From: Archegozetes longisetosus
Taxonomy: Eukaryota > Arthropoda > Arachnida > Sarcoptiformes > Trhypochthoniidae
Assembly: GCA_018873245.2 (NCBI GenBank)
Contig: JAEMBT020000006.1
Location: forward strand, 2,607,855 to 2,671,854
Length of the DNA stretch: 64,000 nucleotides
Direction: 5' to 3'
Part shown: positions 23,541-37,100 of the stretch, piece by piece
Numbering within the stretch: position 1 is the first letter of the stretch
How the letters are laid out: each line of letters opens with the position of its first letter
Program-made: the position numbers and the translations under genes
The notes under the pieces: model-generated
What the model saw: only the letters and a program-made list of their open reading frames with translations
Database searches by the model: none
What the model was told of the DNA's origin: nothing

Positions 23541-26321
23541 TTTTAAAAACTATTGATAAGCTGATAATAATTATTTGAATAGAAGAGCATTGTAGTGGAT
23601 AAATAGGCTATCTTATGGTAGCATTGAGCTAATCCAAAGGTTATTAAAGTAGCTTGAAAGTTGCGATTCAGCACAATTATATATTTCAAAATATTCAATC
23701 ATGCTGTTGGGCCGGTCATCGTATTTGAATCACTTAATGTTGCCCATTAAAGCAAAAAACCAGACAAAATCCTATTTAAAGCTATACTTGACTTTGAAAA
23801 ATCAAAATTTTATTCACTGAAGTCAACCTCATTTAAAGTAAACCACGCTTTGCTTACTGGTTCGCTAATGCAATTCAAACATGGATCCAAATATTTGAAT
23901 ATTCAAATGAACTTCTTCTTTTAATTAAATTATGGTCACTTGAAAGATTAACCTCCGGAGTCTAGACACGAAACTTTTATCGGCTTAACATTCATATCTA
24001 GAAATTGACTCTTACCTTATGGTAGAGAATTAATTTACAACGTAATTATGTCACGAAAATAATTTTTCCTTAGAGAGAAGATCGATTAATCGTTGTATGA
24101 TTTATGAAATAATGATATAAATGTCAAAATCTTATATAAATACACGATGCCGTTGTAAATATTTTATGTTTAAGAGTTTCTTTTGATTGATTATTTCTTT
24201 CCTGTTGATTAAGCCATTAATAATACGTTGCATTACTTTTTATATATTATGTTTCTGTGAATAAACACGTCTTGAATGAAATTTAGTTTTATTTTTTAGA
24301 TACTGAACAACTTTTTACTTAAGAATTTTGGCAGTTTTGCTTTTTTATGAGAGATATTTTGTGATTTGTACGTCTTTGCGAAAATAAGTTTAGGCTAAAA
24401 ATGCTTCATTCTATTATATCCTTTGACTGCAGTTATAGAATCTAATGGGCATAAGTCTAAATATAGCAGAAATAAAATTATGATCGGAAGCATATGAATT
24501 CTTTTTTATGGCTCAGATAAGTTTTGAATTTCCGAAACATTAAGCTTCTTGAAACTTACGACAAAAGTAAAAGCTTGCATCTGTCGAGGCTATCAGACAA
24601 GTTATGGACCATCCTATTTGATCAGCAAAGCTATTTTGCGTAGTGTTTAACTTTCTATATTTTAGTCTTTGGGCTATATCAAAGTTAATTTTACCCTTTT
24701 GCATCAAATTTGCTTAACTTTATTAAATTTTCCATTATATTGATTATGGAAATAGCAAGCGAACGAATTTTCTATTTTTATTTTATTTCGTTTTTTGGAT
24801 AAAACAGAAAAGGTTTTAAGCTTAAGATGGTGGGAGAAAAGATGTACACAAAAATGAATTGTTTATAACTTTTTGAACGAATAACTGTTTAAATGAATAA
24901 AAACAGTAGATATTTTACATAGAATTGTTGCAATAAAAAGTAAATAATTTTACTCCAGCTAATTGCTGATAGTGGCCTGTTGTTCATGGCTACTCATATT
25001 CGAGTTTTAGTACGCGACAATTGGACTTGGAAATAGCTTTCGTCTTCAATAGTGTGTTATTAATCATAGCTTGAGTTTATGCAATTTTAACTCATTCTAA
25101 CATTTTCCTTGCTTTAGTTTTTCATTTTGATTACTTCTTTGAGCAGTTTCCTTCTCAACTTTTTTGATTTCATGTTTAACAAAGTAACTTTAGCAGTTTT
25201 ATCGCAAACATCTAGTTCTTTCCTTAATTTTACATAACTTTTACAAACTGTGTTTGCAATTTGTTCAGCTTATTCTTCAACTTCTCGCTTTTGATTTGTT
25301 AAGCTTTCGGCCACTGCCAGGTTTTCTTTCGAGTTATTATACGACACACAGTTGTCATGCTAACATTCTGTCTTAAAAAATTCACAAAATTTCGATTTGC
25401 TATATATATTATTTACGAAAATTTGCAATGAGCATTTTATTCTACTATAGCTTTGATTTAATGTTTGCATATTTGCATATCTAAATACATTGAGCTATGG
25501 AAACGATATTTAACTGTAAAATCTACAGTGACTATGCAATTAGTTTATGTACTCAGATTTTTTTTGGTAAACAGTCTCTATGTGTATTACACGTAGGCTT
25601 GTTATTTGTGTATTTTCTCCGACCATATTATAATTGGGACCTAAACAGATTTTAGCAAAAATTGGATTGAAGCAACTGTAAAAGTAAAAAATTCAGGAAA
25701 TAGCATCAGTTGAGAATAATTGTAATCTAAAATGAAACACGAAAATAATATTGACTACAGAACTTGATCAAACAGCTAATTGAAAATATATAAATTAAAG
25801 GTTTTCATTTTTGTGTAAATCCCAGATAATATTCCAGTGTTGTAGCCCCAGTAATGTCAAAAAATAAAATCGTTTTTTCTATTTTCAAGAAAGATCACAT
25901 AAACAAGACCTAAAGGTTGTTTCAATTTTTTTTGAGGAACTGTAAAGTACAATAAATATACCTAAGAAAATAAGTTGACAACTATTTTAACTCCTATTTG
26001 ATCAAAACCAATACTTAATTATATAATTGGGCACTATAGAAAAATGCCATTCAACTTAAAGCTTTCGTGATCCTTTAATACCGATCAACTATCTCTACAC
26101 TCCAGATTACAGACTAATTTAACTACTTTTTAACTCTCGAAAGCTACAAAAAATCCATACAAAAGTCTAATAACTAGTATCTCATATCAGCCTTCGTAGT
26201 CATCAAAACACGTGATCTTTAATTGTGTTTACATTGTGTTTACATTATATTCAAATCAAAATATACTAAACAAAACTATAAATTGAGCAAAAAATCAACC
26301 AAAATAACAAAAACCAAGTCA
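23541..26321. other. Intergenic sequence upstream of the PIH1D1-like gene
   Basis: AT-rich sequence. A short lysine- and glutamate-rich open stretch with one stop lies on the minus strand at 25114-25359. Nothing else was recognised. Confidence 0.45.
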
Positions 26322-29300
26322 ATGGACACTTCAGACAGTTATCTAGAAGTTAATCAACAAGACAATAGACTTTTTGAGTCTCTGTTTCGACAGGTTTGCA
26401 GTTGTTTTGAACTTTTTATACGATATTCATAGCCTATTAATAAGTGAGACAAATCAATTTTTTATTTTTCAATCAAAAGATCATCTCAACCGATAAGTGG
26501 TCCAAACCCGAGACACATGAGAGCATCGAAGAATCAAAAGTTCCTGCATTTTGCCTGAAAACCAAAGATTTAAAAACTGGCCAAAAACTATTCGTTAATT
26601 TTTGTCATTCGCCGATGGTATTGATAATTTATTTCAATTATTAGTTTCTCAGTTTTAGTTGAATTTCTGCAAGAAATTAGTTTCTTCATTCACTTTAACT
26701 GATCTACAATTAGTCTTTGGTATAGTTGTGTCAAAAGTATGATTGTTATTTTAACGACTTAAAGAGACTTTAAAACTTAGTTTAGTCCATGAGCAGTATT
26801 GTTACGAGTGCTATCAGTTTATAAGTTGCTGCAAACTTATAATTGTTTTTTGATGTAAAAGCCAATTAATTCATAGTTTAATCAAATTTTAAAAACAAGT
26901 TTATTTATAAATTAGAAATCAAAATACAATCAAGTTTTAATACAATTGAAGAGAGATTAGATTAGTTATTAATGCAAATGACTAAAAACTTTGTTTAGTA
27001 ATAAATAGATTGTTATGGTCGCTCTTAATATATAAACGAGAAAACAATAGCTAATGTTAATACTTGCTTTTGCAGATGAAACCTCCGACTCTAGACCTGA
27101 ATGAAGAAGAGTTAAGGTCACTGTTGGCTTCAGAAGACTCGCAATCGTTTACTATTCCTCTACTTATAAAACCACTTTCGCCAACTGCAGACAAAAGTGG
27201 ACACAAAGCTTTTGTTTGCGATGTTATAATCAATACTGATTTTTACATAAACAAAATAAGTTTTAGCCAATTATACAAAACTTTCTTAATTACAGTAACT
27301 CTCGAGACAATAGAGAAGGATAAATATCAGGGGATTATTGAGAAAAATGATTGGATTTTGCTTAAGAATAAGAAATATCAAGAAGTAGTTCATGATGAAA
27401 GTCAAGGTAGTTGTGATAAAAGTCTAGCTATCAATGAATTGAGTGCGTTATTAAATATTAATGGTATTAGTGATGATAATAATGAAGGTTATGATTACGA
27501 ATACGTTAAAACTAAAAGTATTAATAATAATGCTATTAATGGCCCCAAAACCGATTTGATGGTCACTCAAGTCAGTCCACCGGAGACTCAAATTATTAGG
27601 TATGACATAAGACTGCATCTTAAGGTTTTATCTAAAGGCTTATTATTAAGAATCTCATCAATTATTTATTAATTGCATAGACTTTTATCTATTACTCGAA
27701 GTTTTGGCTTATATTAAGTCTTGCTTTTTTTGTGTACATTTTTACGTGTACTTATGGACAGCTCTTTGTGTTAAAGAAATTTTCGTGAAACTGAAGTGTT
27801 GAGTTCAGTATTTCCATCCAAATTATGTTCACTCCGTTAAAAAGGCTTGAAAATGAGTTGAAAGAAACAATTTATTTTAAAAGTAAAAGTTGCGAACATT
27901 TTTTATGCTTTTTTAGACATATAATTATCAAAGACTGAACTTTTCGGACCTAAAAATCTCAAAAAGTTTATTGGATGATATTTGAGAACGATTTTTAAAG
28001 AGCTTATTCTTTTGGATCAAAATCCGGTAGAAAGTTCGAAAATTAGCTAAAGTATGAAAATTCGGAATATATAAAATAGATATGAGTTCACTCAGTTTCT
28101 CTCGATTTCCTAATCGACAAAAATTTAAACGTTACCAAACTTTTAGTTTAATGAAAAATTTTGCCAAAAAAATTTAAATCACTGATAATACTTCAAATTT
28201 TGCGAGTGCTTAAGACAAACTGAAAAAAGTGACTTATACCGAAAAAGTTCAGTCTTTGCTTAATTATATTTAGTTCGAGTTACCTGTTAGGAAAAGGGGG
28301 TAATTTGCAACCATCCAGAACAAAGTAGTTGATTCTATGGCCTTGAATTTAAGAGAAAACTTTTAGAAAATTGCTTTTTTTGAAAACTGGATTTTATATT
28401 TTGTATATAATCAGATAATAGCTGATACCTTGAAACCCTTTGATAGCATCAGTCAATACTTGAACATTTCTAATATTCTTGCAAAAGGCCACCGTCTCTA
28501 TTAAGTCCGGATGAATCACTTCTTCGATTGTCATTTCGACAGTTGGTGCAGCACTAGTTCCAGTATCTGAGGCAACATCACCGCTCCCACCAAAATCTGT
28601 GTCTGATCTTTTATCCAATTCTAGTCAGAGAAGAAAGTAAGAACAATTAGTTTAAAGATTAGGTTAGGTTAAGTTAGATAAGATCTGTCTGTAAAACAAA
28701 TGCAAGTTTTTATTGCATTAATTTCTGCTTTTGTCCTATTCTACTCCTCATATTATTATAGATCATGCTCAGTATTAATAAACAATAATTTAAGCATAGA
28801 ATACTGTTAAACTTATTCACTATTAGCTATTCTTGAATATGAGCGCAATTTACAACAATCCTTGAGATCAGGACAAGGCTAATGCCTTCATTTATGGTCC
28901 AACAAGTATTATTGTAAATACACTCACAGTTAATAGATTTGAGTAGAAGTTAGCTAATAATCAATAAGTTTCAATCGAAATGTATCCCTCAACTTATTTT
29001 GAACATGAGCGTGATTTACAATAACATTCGGGTTAAGATGACCAAAGCTGTTAATTTTCTAACCCAAACAATCGCAGGGATGAATATATTCCTGTTTTGG
29101 GCACTTATAATTGATACTATTGGTTAAACTTTTATCATTGATCTGAACAGATGCACTATCTTGTTGTCTTCCTTGTCTCGATTCAAACTTGAAGTACTCG
29201 ACCGCAGACGCGATATTAAAATTCAAAAATGCAATTAAAACAAATTGCGATACAATCTTGAGGCTTAACATAGTCTTAAAGATGATTAACATAACCAAAA

Positions 29301-32300
29301 AAAACTTGAAGGCTTCACGTTACTCACAAAACACAGTCTACTGAGTTAGTTCTCTGTTTCTACTAGTATTTACTTAGAGTCTTGAAAAGTTTTAAGACTT
29401 TTTGACTTAATGCTAGTTAACAGTGACTCGACTTTCAAACTGAATGATAGCTCGGTCTCAGACTGTGAACACGATCTAATAATAGTCTTATCCCGCGCGC
29501 AGTCAATTGAATGTTGAGATATTTGACTGGAATACCATACATACGATATATAAAAACTTTTTTCTCTTCCAAAATTAATGCGTTTTGAACTGTTGTCTTA
29601 TATAAGTTTGTTAAATATAAGTTTACTAGAAATGTAAATATAAGAAAAAAGAGCCTTTAGTTGTGGTTCAAAATTCAAAAAGTGGAACAATTAATTGAAA
29701 AACACATAAACATTAAGATCCGTTTCATATATGAAAAACTGATGAACCAATTGAAAGTCTCTCTGGTAGACGAAAAACTGTAGATAAAAATAAAATCCAA
29801 ACAAAAATATTAGTAAAATTCAAGGGCTTATAAATAACGTCGTTGAATAGGAAAATTTTGAACAGCATTTTGGGGTAAATTTTGCCCAAAAATTAGTTGA
29901 ATACCTGTTTATCGTATTTGTATGATTAGGTAATGTTTTTGCACTTTTCGATACACATGATCGCTGAATGACATCCAATTTGAAAGTGTCTCTTATGTAA
30001 ACCATATAAGAAAAGAAATTCACACCTTATTTCATATGAAACTTAACAGTAGGTGTAGTGTTAATGTTATGTCTTTTCTATTGCTCTCTCAATTCAACTT
30101 CAATACACTATTTTTAAAGGTAGTATTGAAAACCAGGTGCAGTTTTTGATTTTGCATAGCAATGCCGCGTCACTTCCAATGCCTGCCTCCCAAAAATACA
30201 CTCTCTTAATAATGAGCCACAGTCAGAGCTCGCTATGGCCAAGTTCAAGGCGCCAAAAATTCGCATCTTCATAGCGAAACTTATAAGGTGAAACATTTTA
30301 GTATTGGGTCGATTTCTGCCCGGGCCATAAACCCGGACTTCGTCATATCGAAACTTGTTATAGCGAGGTTTTACTGTATTTCACATAAAACTGATTTGTG
30401 TTGCTTCAAAATTAATAAATTCTGTTTGTATTATAGATTTATGTTTGATATCTAAAAATCAGTGCTAAATACAAAGTCTGTATATTTCTCGGGAAAGTTT
30501 ATTATATTAAAACTTCTCTATACTCGAGTTCGTTAAAACGAGTTTTACACTGTATGGTATATTTTCATAGCTATAATATTTTCTCAGCATATGCACTATT
30601 GGTATTCTAAACATTAAGCTGCAGGTCCTCTCCAAACAATGCTCACCTTCTGCTATACCTATTTTAAAGGCCTATTTCCTCTCACACTGTACTCAATAAT
30701 GCTATTAAGGCCTGACTTATGCATAATATCCTGCCCTATGACCAAAACTAATGCCATTTTACGACTTACTATCGCCCAAAACAAGGGGTTTCTGTTTTTG
30801 TACCAGACCTTTTGTTCACGTATTAATAATAGAAAAGTTATATTTTGATAGCACCAGTCATTATCAAAATGATTGTTAGAGTACCTGTATATCTATCTAG
30901 CAGTGCGTCGAACTTAACTCTCATTACAATATGCATGAATTTTTTGCACTATCTAGTTATCAATGATAAAAAAGATTTGAATGCTTCAAATCTTTTTCTA
31001 TCTATTAATCACTTCTATAGCAACTGAATCAAAACAATTGGTTCATTGTTTTCTATCTGTTATTTCATTTTTTCTCTCATCCAAACAGTAGCCAATAGTT
31101 GCTAACCAAAAAAGTTTTTGATTCTTTCAAAAGTATTTATTTTTCACACGTTTTCAAAACTATTAATAGACGACTAGTTATTGTCTAATTCTCATGTCTT
31201 GAATCAAATGATTGATTACTTTTCTATAAGTACTTGAGATATGATTAAACTCTTGTTTAGTCTTATTGTCTTGAAATGAGTGATATTTTGAACACTTTGT
31301 CCTACTCTTCCAGTTTATTGGTTATATAAACATTTGCAAAATATACGCATTTCAAGAATTGAAACCAAAAGAATTTAAGAATTTAGAAACGTCTAAAAAT
31401 ATGAGCAACATATGCAAAATCTCAGCTCTAGTTTAAAAGTTTTGCAAACTTTTCAGTTTATTTTTCTATAATTATTCAAATTAAGAGAAAAAAGTTTGAA
31501 CTTATTTATCTAGTTTTAAAAGCTGAAAAATGGGTTTTAATCACAAATGCAACAATTTTCCCTACTTTTCAAATTGCGTTCAAAAGTTTATTATTCATTA
31601 AAAGCTTAACGTTTTTGATAAAAGCAAACGTAAATGTTATTTTACGAGGATAAAAGTTAGCCTTCAATCACTTCCTCTCTATATATCAACCGTTACTTTG
31701 TTTTTAACTGAAAAAATTATCATTTATTTACGTAATATTTATTTAAATTGCTGGATATTTGATTGCGGTTAACATTTTCCATGAAACACAAGGAGAAAAT
31801 TTCTTAATGCATTTGAATCACTCGAATGTGTCATTCAGTTAGGAATACATATATAAAAAAACTTCTAGACTTGAAATAACTAAACAATAGTCATATAACT
31901 TATTCTTTTATTTACCAAAAAAGAAAAGAAAGAGAAAAAATTCTATAACAACATAATTATTAGTTTATTGACCTCTTCTTTTAATAAAAACTTCTTTGAT
32001 ATCTCTTTTGTCGTGTAGGCCTGAAGAAGGTGTTCATCAAATTAACTCGGAGTCAAAGGACATAACGCCTAAATATAAGCTAAAACTGGATGTGTTTAAT
32101 AACTTTCTCGAAGGACAGGTGTTTTTGCCTCTTGTTAACGATTTGAGTAAAATTGATTTACGAATAGGAGAAGACAGGATTGTTCTGCAAGCAAATAATT
32201 ATAAATTAGATATTTTTGTTCCGGTTTTGATCAGTTTTGATGAAGTCGTGGCCACTTTTGATAGACTTAATAATGTTTTGAACGTGAAGATGCCTCTCAA

Positions 32301-32304
32301 TTAG
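26322..32304 (+). CDS. PIH1D1: PIH1 domain-containing protein 1-like (R2TP subunit)
   Basis: Four exons join in frame to 339 aa: 26322-26393, 26480-26617, 27076-27599 and 32019-32304 (intron phases 0, 0, 2). The PIH domain starts in exon 2 with VPAFCLKTKDL...KLFVNFCHSP (about 45-69). It continues in exon 3 with IPLLIKPLSPTADKSGHKAF, CDVIINTDFY and TIEKDKYQ. A long polar, Asn-rich linker follows. Exon 4 encodes the C-terminal CS-like beta domain (YKLKLDVFNNFLEGQVFLPL...RIVLQANNYKLDIFVP). PIH1D1 links client proteins to RUVBL1/2 and HSP90 within R2TP, mainly in cytoplasm and nucleus. The full domain order points to PIH1D1 rather than PIH1D2 or Kintoun, but orthology was not tested. At 339 aa it is longer than human PIH1D1 (about 290 aa), partly through the linker. 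The start is the first in-frame ATG. The 4.4-kb last intron contains antisense exons. Confidence 0.85.
28429..29271 (-). CDS. 5' exons of a secreted protein, possibly Oplophorus-type LRR (partial)
   Basis: Exon 1 (29271-29064) encodes a clear signal peptide (MLSLKIVSQFVLIAFLNFNI) and then CPKQEYIHPCDCL. Exon 2 (28620-28429) joins in phase 1 to give LDKRSDTDFGGSGDVASDT, then ETVAFCKNIRNVQVLTDAIK, and ends at a G|GTATC donor. The CP..xYI.PC.C pattern followed by a second Cys block resembles the N-terminal cap of arthropod LRR proteins annotated as Oplophorus-luciferin 2-monooxygenase non-catalytic subunit-like. No leucine-rich repeats were found downstream, so either later exons lie further left unrecognised or the gene is truncated. 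An upstream in-frame ATG at 29292 is an alternative start. Both exons lie inside intron 3 of the PIH1D1-like gene on the opposite strand. Confidence 0.5.
30220..30376. mobile_element. Pogo/Tigger-like MITE
   Basis: The right end reads ATAGCGAGGTTTTACTG up to 30376. Its reverse complement, CAGTAAAACCTCGCTAT, matches the degraded left end CAGTCAGAGCTCGCTATGG at 30220. The CAGTAAAACCTCGCTATAA terminus is typical of pogo/Tigger elements. There is no transposase. TA follows the right end. Confidence 0.55.
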
Positions 32305-32378
32305 GGATAAATTTTATATTTATATACATGTCTAATCGAATGAACAATTTGTTGGTTTTATGTTGCGATTTATTAATT

Positions 32379-32384
32379 AATAAA
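32379..32384 (+). promoter_or_regulatory. Polyadenylation signal for the PIH1D1-like gene
   Basis: AATAAA about 75 nt after the stop codon. Confidence 0.6.
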
Positions 32385-33235
32385 AGGTTTTAATATTCAC
32401 TGAAAATCCAATTAAGATCTGAATTGTATTAAGATATTTGAAACAAGTCTAATTAGATATTGTATGAAAAATAAAGATATTTTTATAACTTGTCATAAGC
32501 TTTAGATCTATTTGAGGTCTAATTATCGAGATTTTAATTTCTCTGATTGTTGTAAACAGTCGTAAAGTTGAGCGGTACTTATAATGACTTTCTTTACATG
32601 AGTCACAGAAAAGTTGATATGAATCTAGACTTGAATTTAGGTTAAAATAACATTAAATAAATCATAAAATTGAGTCTCTAGAATAGTCTCAATTAATTAT
32701 CGTCAAGAGTTGTACTCTTTTCATACTAGACCTCTATTGAGTGCACAATAGTTGACATCTGATGACGTTAGACACGATTAGATACTAAAGACGTAGTGAC
32801 AGATGAACAAATTTGTTGAATTGAGTTGACGTAAAAGTAACAAGTATACACATTACTACATATTAAGACATCGCTTATTCAAAGCTACAAATATTAAGTT
32901 AGTCATAGCTTTGTTGAAAATGGTTAAAAATTTAGTATTCTTTTTCTCCTCTTTCTATGTCTTTTATTTGCTTTCAGCTATTTATAAAACTTTCAAATAG
33001 TTGTTCACCATTCACAGTAATATTGACTTAAGTAATCTAGAATAATGTTTCATTTAAGAAATTGTGACATTTAATAATCTATTGAATATGTTTTCTGCAT
33101 TTTAAAAATTCTTTATTCAATGTTCAACTTTTGTTCAATGTTCATCCACTACTGAGTGTTGCGAATTTCAATCATACTCACAACACTCAAATAAGACTTA
33201 AAAATAGTTACATTTAATCAAAATTGAATAACTTT
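32385..33235. other. Spacer between convergent genes
   Basis: AT-rich sequence between the 3' ends of the PIH1D1-like (plus) and GM2-activator-like (minus) genes. No feature was recognised. Confidence 0.5.
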
Positions 33236-33241
33236 TTTATT
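33236..33241 (-). promoter_or_regulatory. Polyadenylation signal for the GM2-activator-like gene
   Basis: AATAAA on the minus strand about 90 nt past the stop codon. Confidence 0.55.
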
Positions 33242-33330
33242 TTGAAAATACTTTAAATTTTTGAAGCGAGCATTTGAAAAATTTTTAGATAGTAAGCAAA
33301 GCATTTATGGTTGTAATTATTTAAGTCATA

Positions 33331-34197
33331 TTAAGATTTTTCAATAACAAGATTTGCGTGTAAGTTAACACAAGAATAGCTAGCTTTCTTCAGTGGATCA
33401 GTTATTCTGAACTGGATATCATAATCACCCTAAAGAGAATACAAAAACAAATTCAATTAACAATAAAGATCTCCACATTTATGACTAGAAAGAAAAATCA
33501 AAACGAAAAGTACCGAAGCCAACTGTGCTATCATTCCTTTAATCTTAGCGAAGGGAACCTCAACTGGAATATCTTTTGCTTCAAAAACTCCTTTCGCGAT
33601 GGGGCACTGGCATTTCACATTAGATTTTTGCATAAATGGACAAATTATATCGTTGTACCATTTGCTGAAGAGATCACAGATTTTTATAGTGCATGAACCC
33701 AAGTCGTCGACGCATGGGATCGGGATTTCGATTTTCGAGGTTCCAATCTGTACCAATTTCACTATATTGAGTTCAACTAGTGCGTCCAACGGTAAGTCTT
33801 CGAGTATTTCTACTTTTCCCGAAATAATTACTTTGTCTGTTTGGCTCAGTTTTATCGGCAGCGGACTGATCGTTATGTTGTCTACTTTCACCTTCGAACC
33901 TCCTGTCAGAAAAAATGGTCCCAATAAAGTTAGTAAAATCAAACAATGAATAGATTTTGAATTTTCATAATTGAGTACTTTTAGGGAGTTATCGCTTAAA
34001 CCACTGCTTGAATGGTGAAATAAAATTGTTTCAAACTATAGACTACTATTGCTTGAGACAACAAATCTTATTAAGGCTAATCATAAGTATTAAATATTAA
34101 ATAAAGTACTTTACTGACCGCAGTCCTTAAATGAGAATAAGTCGCCGGCTAAACAAGAATAAACCAAAACACTAAAAAACGCTAATTTGGTCAGCAT
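33331..34197 (-). CDS. Ganglioside GM2 activator-like ML-domain protein
   Basis: Three exons join in frame to 188 aa: 34197-34119, 33902-33514 and 33429-33331 (phases 1 and 0). Exon 1 encodes a signal peptide (MLTKLAFFSVLVYSC...) ending just before the first mature cysteine (FKDC). Exon 2 carries NITISPLPIKL, IPIPCVDDLGSCTIKICDLF and CPFMQKSNVKCQCPIAKGVF. Exon 3 supplies the last strands (GDYDIQFRITDP...SYSCVNL). The eight mature cysteines and the IPC...GSC...CP...C.CPI..G pattern match GM2 activator rather than NPC2. The family are small beta-cup proteins that bind single lipids; GM2A presents gangliosides to hexosaminidase in lysosomes. A secreted or lysosomal lipid-binding role is inferred; the ligand is unknown. 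The length is close to human GM2A (193 aa precursor). The gene looks intact. Confidence 0.85.
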
Positions 34198-37100
34198 ATT
34201 GAATATTTTAATAAAAGGTATTAAGCAGCTTAATCAAGAATTTGTCATGCAATTTTTCAGTTAGCAACACAGGATCTAAACCAGCAATTTATACAATTTC
34301 TATGTGAAAATCTCATTTGTTACTTATTATTGTAAGCGAGACAAACATGATTATCAAAATTGATAAGACTACTCAATATAAAAATAATATTTTTTCAGAT
34401 CCATATGCTTTAGTTAACTTCTTTCTTATGCTGAACTTTAAGAGCACATTATTGTTTGATTTTCTCTTGTCGATAACCAATAAATTTTAGTTGAATTGAA
34501 CGATCTTGTTATCAACTTAAAAGTTTGCTTCGATGATAAAGAATGCCATTACTCGACAGTAAAAGTTTCTTTTTGAGAAAACCTCAAGAGATTCATTTCG
34601 CATAAAACACTTCTTAAACAGCTCTAAAAATAGGTTAAATAGTTTGAAAGAAAAATTCTTACAAGTACTGAAAATTTTCGACTCGAATAAAGTATAGTTT
34701 TTTATCATTAAATCAACTTTTATGACTCGATCTTATTTTTAGCTCAATGTTAGGTCAAAATGAAAGTGTTGTTAACTTTTTCGAGCCTAACTATTGATAA
34801 TTGAACACTTTGTTAGTCAAATACATTTAAAATTTTTCAATTAAAAATGACTTAATCAAACGCTGAGGAAGTCGTTTAATGAAAAAAGCTTCAGATCCTT
34901 AGCTCTTGAGACAAAGTTATATTGGATTTAGCTGATAGTTGTTTTAAGGAAGCACTCTATTATACATGATTTTGTTAATTTACATATTATTTTCTTCTCT
35001 TTCAAGTCTACTTTTGGCACTTATTTAATGAGCAGCTAACTGTTTAACGGCTCATTCATGATCTTTTACTCAATTCAAGTTGGATTTTAAGTGCCAACTA
35101 AGTCACAACTAATTATATTTTATAAATGAACTACTTTTGCATAAAAATTTGATTAATATTTTTCTCGATAAGCATATTAAGTTTAAAAGGAATGAAGCTG
35201 TACGCGAAAAAGCACTTACCAGACAATTGAAGCAAAGCATCAAATTGTGATATATTTCCAAAAATAGAGATTTTCAACAGCTTATTATGTTATGAGGTTC
35301 AGGTACAAGTAATTCAATATACAAGTTAACAAGTTCTAAGGGTTTAGTTTCGTCGATACATAATTTCATTTTTCCTAATTGTTACCAATTATTAACATTT
35401 TGTATACACAGAACTCAATAAATATTTGACCCAAATCGTTGATCACATTTCCATTTTGGAGGATAGTGTGTATTAAGAAATTGTCTTGTGCTTTCTACGT
35501 ATTTTTTGCCGAAAGTTGCTGTTTAAATATTTATTCAATGACTTACTATTTCATTCAAATGTGTCGTATTTTCTTTCTATGCAAACATTGAAAACTATAT
35601 TTGAACGAAATAAATTGGTTAGTTCATAAGATTCTAAATATATAGCAATCTTGTTCAATAAAACCTGCTCATCGAATTTTCGCGATTCAGAATCTATTTT
35701 GAGAATACTAGAGATTAAAATACATTTTTTGGTCCAATTTTCACCTCTATTCCAGGTTATATGGGTAAGAATACTCTGATCATTGCAGCTGTTTATATCA
35801 TTTCATTATAAAGTAAAACTGTATATAGTATCTTACATTCAAATTGATCATGTTATATCAAGTAAGTAGATAAAGATTGCTTTTTCGTAATACTACTTTG
35901 AGAAAAGCGAAACTTTTTCAGTTCATTAGATATGAATGAGAACTCTATTGAGTATTAATTAAATATAGATCTGTTCGCATAAAATCCTCTGATTCATTGT
36001 TGTTTATCTTGTGCATATATATAATAAGAATAATTTAATTGTTGTTCAACTTTTTCTATTTGATCAAACATTCAAAGCCTACTATCGAAAGTAAGCAGAA
36101 CTGAAACAGTAGTTATCAGTGTAAAAGTGAAAGCTTGAATCAATTAACATTTTCTAGATTTGTAAACTGAACTTATATTCCTATTCAGACTGTTATTGTA
36201 GGCTGAAAACAACCAACATTACTATGCAATTACTTTCCGTTGCAGTTATAGAAGCTATTTATAAAAGAATGTTATATTTTTAGATAAACCTCACAATGGC
36301 TGCACTTTAATCAACATTAATCTGATTAAATGCTGATCAAAACAAAAGGCTAAAACACCACAAAACCTCACTCTTAATAACTTCACTTTAATATAAGGTT
36401 TAAATTAGAAACAACTATTTGAAGCACTTGTAACTTTTCTATTAGCTATCATATTTCAACAAATGGTAGGATCAAAGCTAAAAATCCAATTTTAGTCTTA
36501 TTCAATCGTATGAACCAATTTCTCGCTTAAAATACAACTGAGAATGGTTCTATAAAAGATTCTTGGTATATGTAGTTATTAGTTTATCTGATTTTAATTT
36601 GAGCAGATTGTTAGATGAGCGTGGATGTAATCTTGAAATTAACCAAAAGCGATTACTAAGGAAAAAGTGAAGGTGGGCAGTTCAAGTGAACGTCGGGCAA
36701 CATTATAATCGAATGCTAATTAATCAGGTTGATCAAAATTTACATATACTAAGAACATTACATTCAACATCGCTTAACTTTATCTGTGCTTTATGATACA
36801 GATTGGCTCACATCAATAGATATGATTAAAGTTCTATTGTTAAGCTTTAATTCGAAATATTATGTTAAACTACTTTGAATAATGACAAGGTTATGAGCGC
36901 TCTAAATGGTTCTATTCGAATTCTACGCTTTTATGTAATCTTTAGCGATTTTTCCATTTCTGGCCAAATATTTAATACATTAAGCCTTAAACTAATCTAT
37001 ATTATAATACTGTTTTAGGCGAAATTTTTATGCCTCGAGATATTCATAGAGTTTCTATTCTGTTTAGATAAATATCTGTTAATCATATGCAAAGATTTAG

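Noticed and set aside
29640..30040. Possible Tc1/mariner N-terminus on the plus strand (SGRRKTVDKNKIQ-like)
   Set aside because: Only one short block resembles a transposase and nothing follows in order, so it is too weak to call.
30639..31027. Two plus-strand open frames of 60-69 aa
   Set aside because: No family resemblance; they lie within the PIH1D1-like intron next to MITE remnants.
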